64,000 bases of DNA from Malaya genurostris (lineage: Eukaryota; Arthropoda; Insecta; Diptera; Culicidae): assembly GCF_030247185.1 (NCBI RefSeq), contig NC_080571.1, positions 164,458,352-164,522,351 of the forward strand, given 5' to 3'. Shown piece by piece: positions 59,857 to 64,000 of this stretch. The translations under genes were made by a program, and so were the position numbers. Every line of letters begins with the position of its first letter. The stretch's first letter is position 1. Under the pieces are notes generated by a model. It did no database searches and was not told the DNA's origin. It saw only the letters and a list, made by a program, of their open reading frames with translations.

Positions 59857-62800
59857 GAATGAATTGTTTTGAGGACGGTGGGAGCTCGAGAGCTCCCATC
59901 AGAGGCGAGTATTTGGACTTATTTGATTCTTCCGTATTCAATCACTGTAGTTTACAGCAGCTGCCTGACCTTGAAAGTAACATCTCAATATATTATCAAA
60001 ACGTGAGAGGATTGAGAACGAAAATCGACGATTTGTTTCTGGCGGCCACAGATTGTGATGTCGACATAATTGTTTTAACCGAAACTGGAATAGATGATTG
60101 CATCACATCGTTTCAGCTCTTTGGAACTGCCTACAATGTGTTCCGCTGCGATCGTTCTATTCGAAATAGTGACAAAAATCGATTCGGTGGCGTTCTGATT
60201 GCAGTGGCTCGGCGATACACATGCAGATTAATAAGGACAACCAATGGACAACATTTAGAGCAGGTCTCTGTTTCATTGAGGATAGAGAATAAAAATGTAA
60301 CGGTATGTGCTATTTATATCCCTCCAGATCGGAGTATGGATTTGAACGTGATAAATTACCACATCGCAACTGTGAACGATCTTTTAAGTAATGGACTCGT
60401 TGACGATGCTGTTTTAGTATGTGGTGACTTCAGCCAGCCACGCATGCATTGGACAAGGAGCGAAAGCGGTATCATTTGCAATGGTTTGCAATTGCCACCA
60501 TCCAGTTCCACACTACTTCATGGCATGGAATTTTTGGGCCTCGGCCAGGTGAATCTAGTGTACAATTTGTTGGGTCGCACACTTGATCTGGTATTTTGTC
60601 CATACGATTGCAATATCAGAGTCGATCGTTGCCCTTTGCTGCTACTCCCTGTTGACACCCATCATCTACCGCTTTGCATTTATCTTCGCGTTAATACTGA
60701 TAATGTACAGACGAGCGATGATAATCGCAGTACGTCGCACCCATTGAACTATCGTTTGATAGATTTCTCTGCCCTCACTGATCATTTAGAAAACATTGAT
60801 TGGACTACATTGTTTGCCTCCGGTGAAGTTAATGATATGGCTGAAGGATTCTGTTGCGAGATAAACCGATGGCTTGAATTAAACGTTCCTCTTACAAGAC
60901 CACAGATTTCCCCTGCATGGAGTACTAAACAATTACGCCGTCTGAAACGTGAACGCAATGCATGTCAACGTTATCTTCATCATCGTAGAACCTAGCTCAA
61001 CGTATCTAATTTTCATCGATCTGTCAATGCATATTAATTGCTTAATACTAGATTATACAGATCTTATGTGCTCCGAATGCAGAATAATCTTCGGCGTAAT
61101 CCACGTAGTTTTTGGCGATTTGTAAACTCTAAACGGAAAGGTTCATCAATACCTATAAATGTTTTTCTTGATAATACTGTTGCCACGTCAGCCTCAGAAA
61201 CGTGTGAGTTGTTTGCCAAACATTTTTCAAGCGTTTTTTCGAATAGCTCTACGTCTGTGAGAGAGGTAGAAATTGCTACGGCTGGCGTTCCTGCTGACAT
61301 GGTCAACTTGAACACATTTGTAATTACTCCTGTGATGGTTTGTTTAGCTGCTAGAAAATTAAAATGTTCGTTCTCACCTGGGCCTGATGGTTCACCCGCT
61401 GTTTTGCTTCGTTACATTACTGCTCTGGCTGAACCCTTGAGCACTATTTTTAATCGATCATTCGAACAAGGAAAATTTCCGTATGTATGGAAGCAATCAT
61501 TTATGTGCCCTGTATTCAAGAATGGTGATAGGCGAAACGTGGAGAATTATCGTGGAATAACCAGTCTCTCTGCATGTTCGAAACTTTTCGAAATCATTGT
61601 CAGTGGAGCTATATTGGACCGAGCAAAAAATTACATCTAATTCGATCAACACGGATTCATACCAGGAAGATCCGTTACAACAAATTTATTAACGTTCACA
61701 TCTAAATGTATCGCTTGCATGGAAAATAAGGCACAAATGGATGTCATCTACACGGATTTGAAGGCTACATTTGACAAAACTGATCACAAAATACTTCTGA
61801 GTAAATTATCTCGTCTTGGCTTCTCTGCACAGCTTATCTCTTGGTTTAGCTCATACCTTTCTAGCAGAGTTTTACGAGTGAAACTAGATAGTAACACATC
61901 ATCGCAATTCACGAACTATTCAGGAGTTCCACAAGGTAGTAATTTGGGACCCTTGCTGTTTACTTTATTTTTCAACGATGTTTCATTTGCTCTTGGAGAT
62001 GATTTGAAACTAATTTATGCAGACGACTTGAAATTGTATATAGTTGTTCGAACTCTGGAGGATTGTCGTCGACTACAACATCAACTTCAGCTTTTCGTTG
62101 ACTGGTGTCGTAAAAACAAACTACTCATTGATATTTCAAAATGTCTGGTTATTACGTTTCATCGAACAATGAGTCCTGTAAAATTCGATTACAGTTTGAT
62201 GGCTCAGTTCTGACTAGAGTTAATCAGGTGAGCGACTTAGGAGTACAGCTTGATGAAAAACTATCGTTTGATTTGCATCGATCACTTATAATCACTAAGG
62301 CATTACGTCAATTGGGTTTCATTTCGAAAATTGCTAAGGATTTAAAGGATCCTCATTGTCTGAAGGCGTTGTACTGTTCACTTGTCCGGCCAATTCTTGA
62401 AAATGCATCAGTAGTTTGGTTGCCTTATCAAATTTCGTGGAATTTACGAATTGAAAGAGTTCAAAAAAGCTTTGTTCGTTTGGCGCTGCGACACTTACCA
62501 TGGCGAGACCCTGAAAATCTACCACCATGTACGGAAAGATGTCAGCTTTTAGGGATTGATACGTTGCTACGCCGACGAAAAATTCAACAGGCATTGATCA
62601 TTGCAAAATTGATAAACGGAGAAATTGATGCTCCCGAGCGACGTTCCAAGGTCAATTTTCGGATTCCAAGCAGAACGCTGCGAAATTCAACTCTGCTTCA
62701 GAACAGTTTTCACAGAACTCTATTTGGATATAATGAACCGATAGCTGCATGTATTCGAACGTTTACTTCTGTGGAAAATCATTTCGAGTTTTGGAGAATC

Positions 62801-63065
62801 ATCTAGTAGCTTTGTAAGGAAAATTAAAAGATCTGTTGAGCTTTGACTATATATTTTACAATCTTTGTTTTGATGTTATTTGTCATATCTATGTTAATTT
62901 GTGATTATTTTTATTCTCGTATTGTAATTATTGTTATTCATATTTTTTTCAAAAGATGATGGTTTTTGCGCCCATTTGATTGGCTACTCAAATAGGCTTT
63001 TTCACATCCTCGTCCATTTAGATTTTTATATCCGATGGACATAACAATGATAATAAATAAATAAA
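59857..63065 (+). mobile_element. CR1-group non-LTR retrotransposon, ORF2 plus 3' tail
   Basis: Nearly full ORF2 followed by a 3' UTR (with TTTGCGCCCATTTGATTGG and CCGATGGACATAACAATGA) and a short tail of AATA units ending about 63065. No ORF1 is present upstream. Same family as 28050-30229 and 33985-36060. Confidence 0.88.
59859..62806 (+). pseudogene. CR1-group ORF2: endonuclease and RT, three stops and one frameshift
   Basis: Endonuclease: ISIYYQNVRGLRTKIDDL, VLTETGIDDC, FGGVLIAV, YIPPDRSMD, CGDFSQPRMHW (the catalytic Asn of GDFN reads Ser), LDLVFCPYD and VDTHHLPLCI. The linker has NPRSFWRFVNSKRKG. RT: SFSPGPDGSPAVLL, YRGITSLSACSKLFE, DQHGFIPGRS, IYTDLKATFDKTDH, SGVPQGSNLGPLLF and YADDLKLY (about 62030), then YCSLVRPILENASVVW. 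The frame is interrupted by TAG at 60993, TAA near 61035 and TAA at 61638, all in one frame, and shifts near 62200. Few lesions suggest moderate age. No clear target duplication. Confidence 0.92.
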
Positions 63066-63160
63066 TATGTGCGGGTAGTGTGTAATACTTATAACTGTAC
63101 ACCAAAAAAGTTGGTATCGATAAAAATAACGGTGGAACACCATTGGGAAAGTTCACAACA
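63066..63160 (+). repeat. Probable 3' end of a BEL/Pao 5' LTR
   Basis: Sequence from TGTGCGGGTAG to TTCACAACA sits directly before a tRNA-His-type primer site with one T between. At 95 bp it is too short for a whole BEL/Pao LTR, so its beginning is either truncated or displaced upstream of the non-LTR insertion. Confidence 0.5.
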
Positions 63161-63161
63161 T

Positions 63162-63177
63162 TGGTGCCGTGACCAGG
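63162..63177 (+). promoter_or_regulatory. BEL/Pao primer binding site, tRNA-His type
   Basis: TGGTGCCGTGACCAGG complements the 3' end of tRNA-His(GUG) including CCA over 16 bases, and is the usual start of the BEL/Pao internal region. Confidence 0.85.
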
Positions 63178-63700
63178 ATTTGTGTTCCAAGAACCGACGC
63201 GGAGTCGTCGACACCATTTTAAGTCTAAAGACAAAGAAAGACAGCAAATGCTTAGATTTACGTGTTCGTCATACTACGCGGGAGTTGACGCGCGCCGCCA
63301 TTACATTTTTAAGCGTCACTTATTCAACATCGCTATTGGATTCATTGGACGCGTGTAAATTATTCAAGGCCCATAAGATAGTCTCACAAGGTGAGTACCT
63401 GTCCAATAGAATCTAATGAGATTTCAAATCTACGGGATCGTATTTTCTTCACTTTCATTTTGGTACTACGTACTACATTTGCTTTACGGTGGATGTGATC
63501 ATTTGGATGGTATTGATGATGCGGTGAAAGGTGGCATCATTTGTGGTTGCTTGATATCGACCAATAAGTCATTAGTGAAGTTAGACTACGGAGGAAGACT
63601 TAAATAAGGCTTAGGCGAAACGCTGGTCATTGCCAGTTAACTGGTCGCCATTTTTTAATTTGAATTGAATTTTCTACTGAGGACGGAAAAATTTCTCAGT
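63178..63700 (+). other. BEL/Pao leader, possible gag N-terminal remains
   Basis: A frame with LDLRVRHTTRELTRAAITFL (about 63250-63310) could be the helical start of gag but is not in register with the later gag frame. I do not assign a gene here. Confidence 0.35.
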
Positions 63701-64000
63701 AGCAGTCAATCAACGGATGAATATAAAATTCAGTTTCGACTGGAGAAACTTGAAAAGTGGGACGAATTCGAGAAGATCCAATGTGACAGCGAAGGCTTGG
63801 ATGACCACGAAGAAAACATGGAAGCTCACCGACAAGTTCGAGCGGGCTTTGAAGTGAAGTATTTTGAGGTTAGGGCAGGGTTATTCGGCAGGTTACGGCG
63901 TCAAACCGCAACGCCTACACAGAATACAGCTCCTACTTCAGAGCCGGCCAGGGTACACACGTATGTACGACTACCGCAAATAAATTTACCGGAGTTCGAC
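63701..64000 (+). pseudogene. BEL/Pao gag, partial, leaves the window
   Basis: The open frame to the window end reads YKIQFRLEKLEKWDEFEKIQ, then MEAHRQVRAGFEVKYFEVRAGL, and ends VRLPQINLPEFD. That last block is the hallmark that precedes the conserved gag domain in BEL/Pao. No ATG is present in this frame after the preceding TAA near 63657, so the start is lost, frameshifted or supplied upstream. This is a second BEL/Pao lineage, different from 451-15480. It is marked pseudogene because no start is visible; the rest is outside. Confidence 0.75.

Noticed and set aside
63416..63607. 63-codon ORF in the second BEL leader
   Set aside because: No similarity to gag or any domain, and it lies in an expected leader region.

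Overview
The window is eukaryotic, AT-rich and made almost entirely of transposable-element sequence. I found no host gene, rRNA, tRNA gene or CRISPR array. The mix suggests a culicine mosquito (Aedes/Culex type): BEL/Pao and Ty3/gypsy LTR elements, several non-LTR lineages (CR1/Jockey-group, Juan-like Jockey, I/Loa-group, RTE-like), Penelope-like elements and degenerate dispersed repeats ending in CACCACTAGGTGG. The species assignment is inference from repeat content; no host gene confirms it.

Layout. 1-450: reverse-strand non-LTR RT fragment. 451-15480: a BEL/Pao element (+ strand) with both LTRs, split in gag by a complete Ty3/gypsy element on the opposite strand (2264-10922). The gypsy element has two LTRs, a tRNA-Arg-type primer site, a polypurine tract, a small membrane-type ORF, gag, protease, RT-RNase H, integrase and two internal tandem arrays. 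15481-17292: dispersed repeats and a hairpin. 17293-20175: non-LTR element with a 950-codon open ORF2. 20183-28040: dispersed repeats, reverse-strand non-LTR remains, an isolated zinc-knuckle ORF1 and a second gypsy relic.

28050-36060: a reverse-strand CR1-group element whose 3' half (28050-30229, with a 300-bp TTTA tail) and 5' half (33985-36060, with a PHD-like ORF1) are separated by a forward I-group element (30232-33240). 36241-37470: I/Loa-group RT-RNase H fragment. 37627-48272: region between two inverted arms of about 1 kb. Inside it lie a pair of Harbinger-like termini with TTA duplications (39386/45127), a foldback cluster and an RTE-like relic. 48427-52477: a Juan-like fragment plus dispersed repeat, bracketed by a perfect 17-bp direct repeat. 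54294-58060: Penelope-like pieces and another ORF1. 58321-59338: about 1 kb of (AAT)n. 59857-63065: CR1-group ORF2. 63162-64000: primer site and start of gag of a second BEL/Pao element that leaves the window.

Almost every coding region is broken by stops, frameshifts or deletions. The exceptions are the 950-codon ORF2 and the 749-codon gypsy RT-RNase H-integrase frame. The window is best read as a nested insertion record. The most unusual items are the gypsy leader ORF with a possible N-myristoylation signal and one membrane helix, a 454-bp higher-order repeat in gypsy pol, the composite Juan-like insertion, and matching Inr+DPE promoters on two different non-LTR 5' ends.
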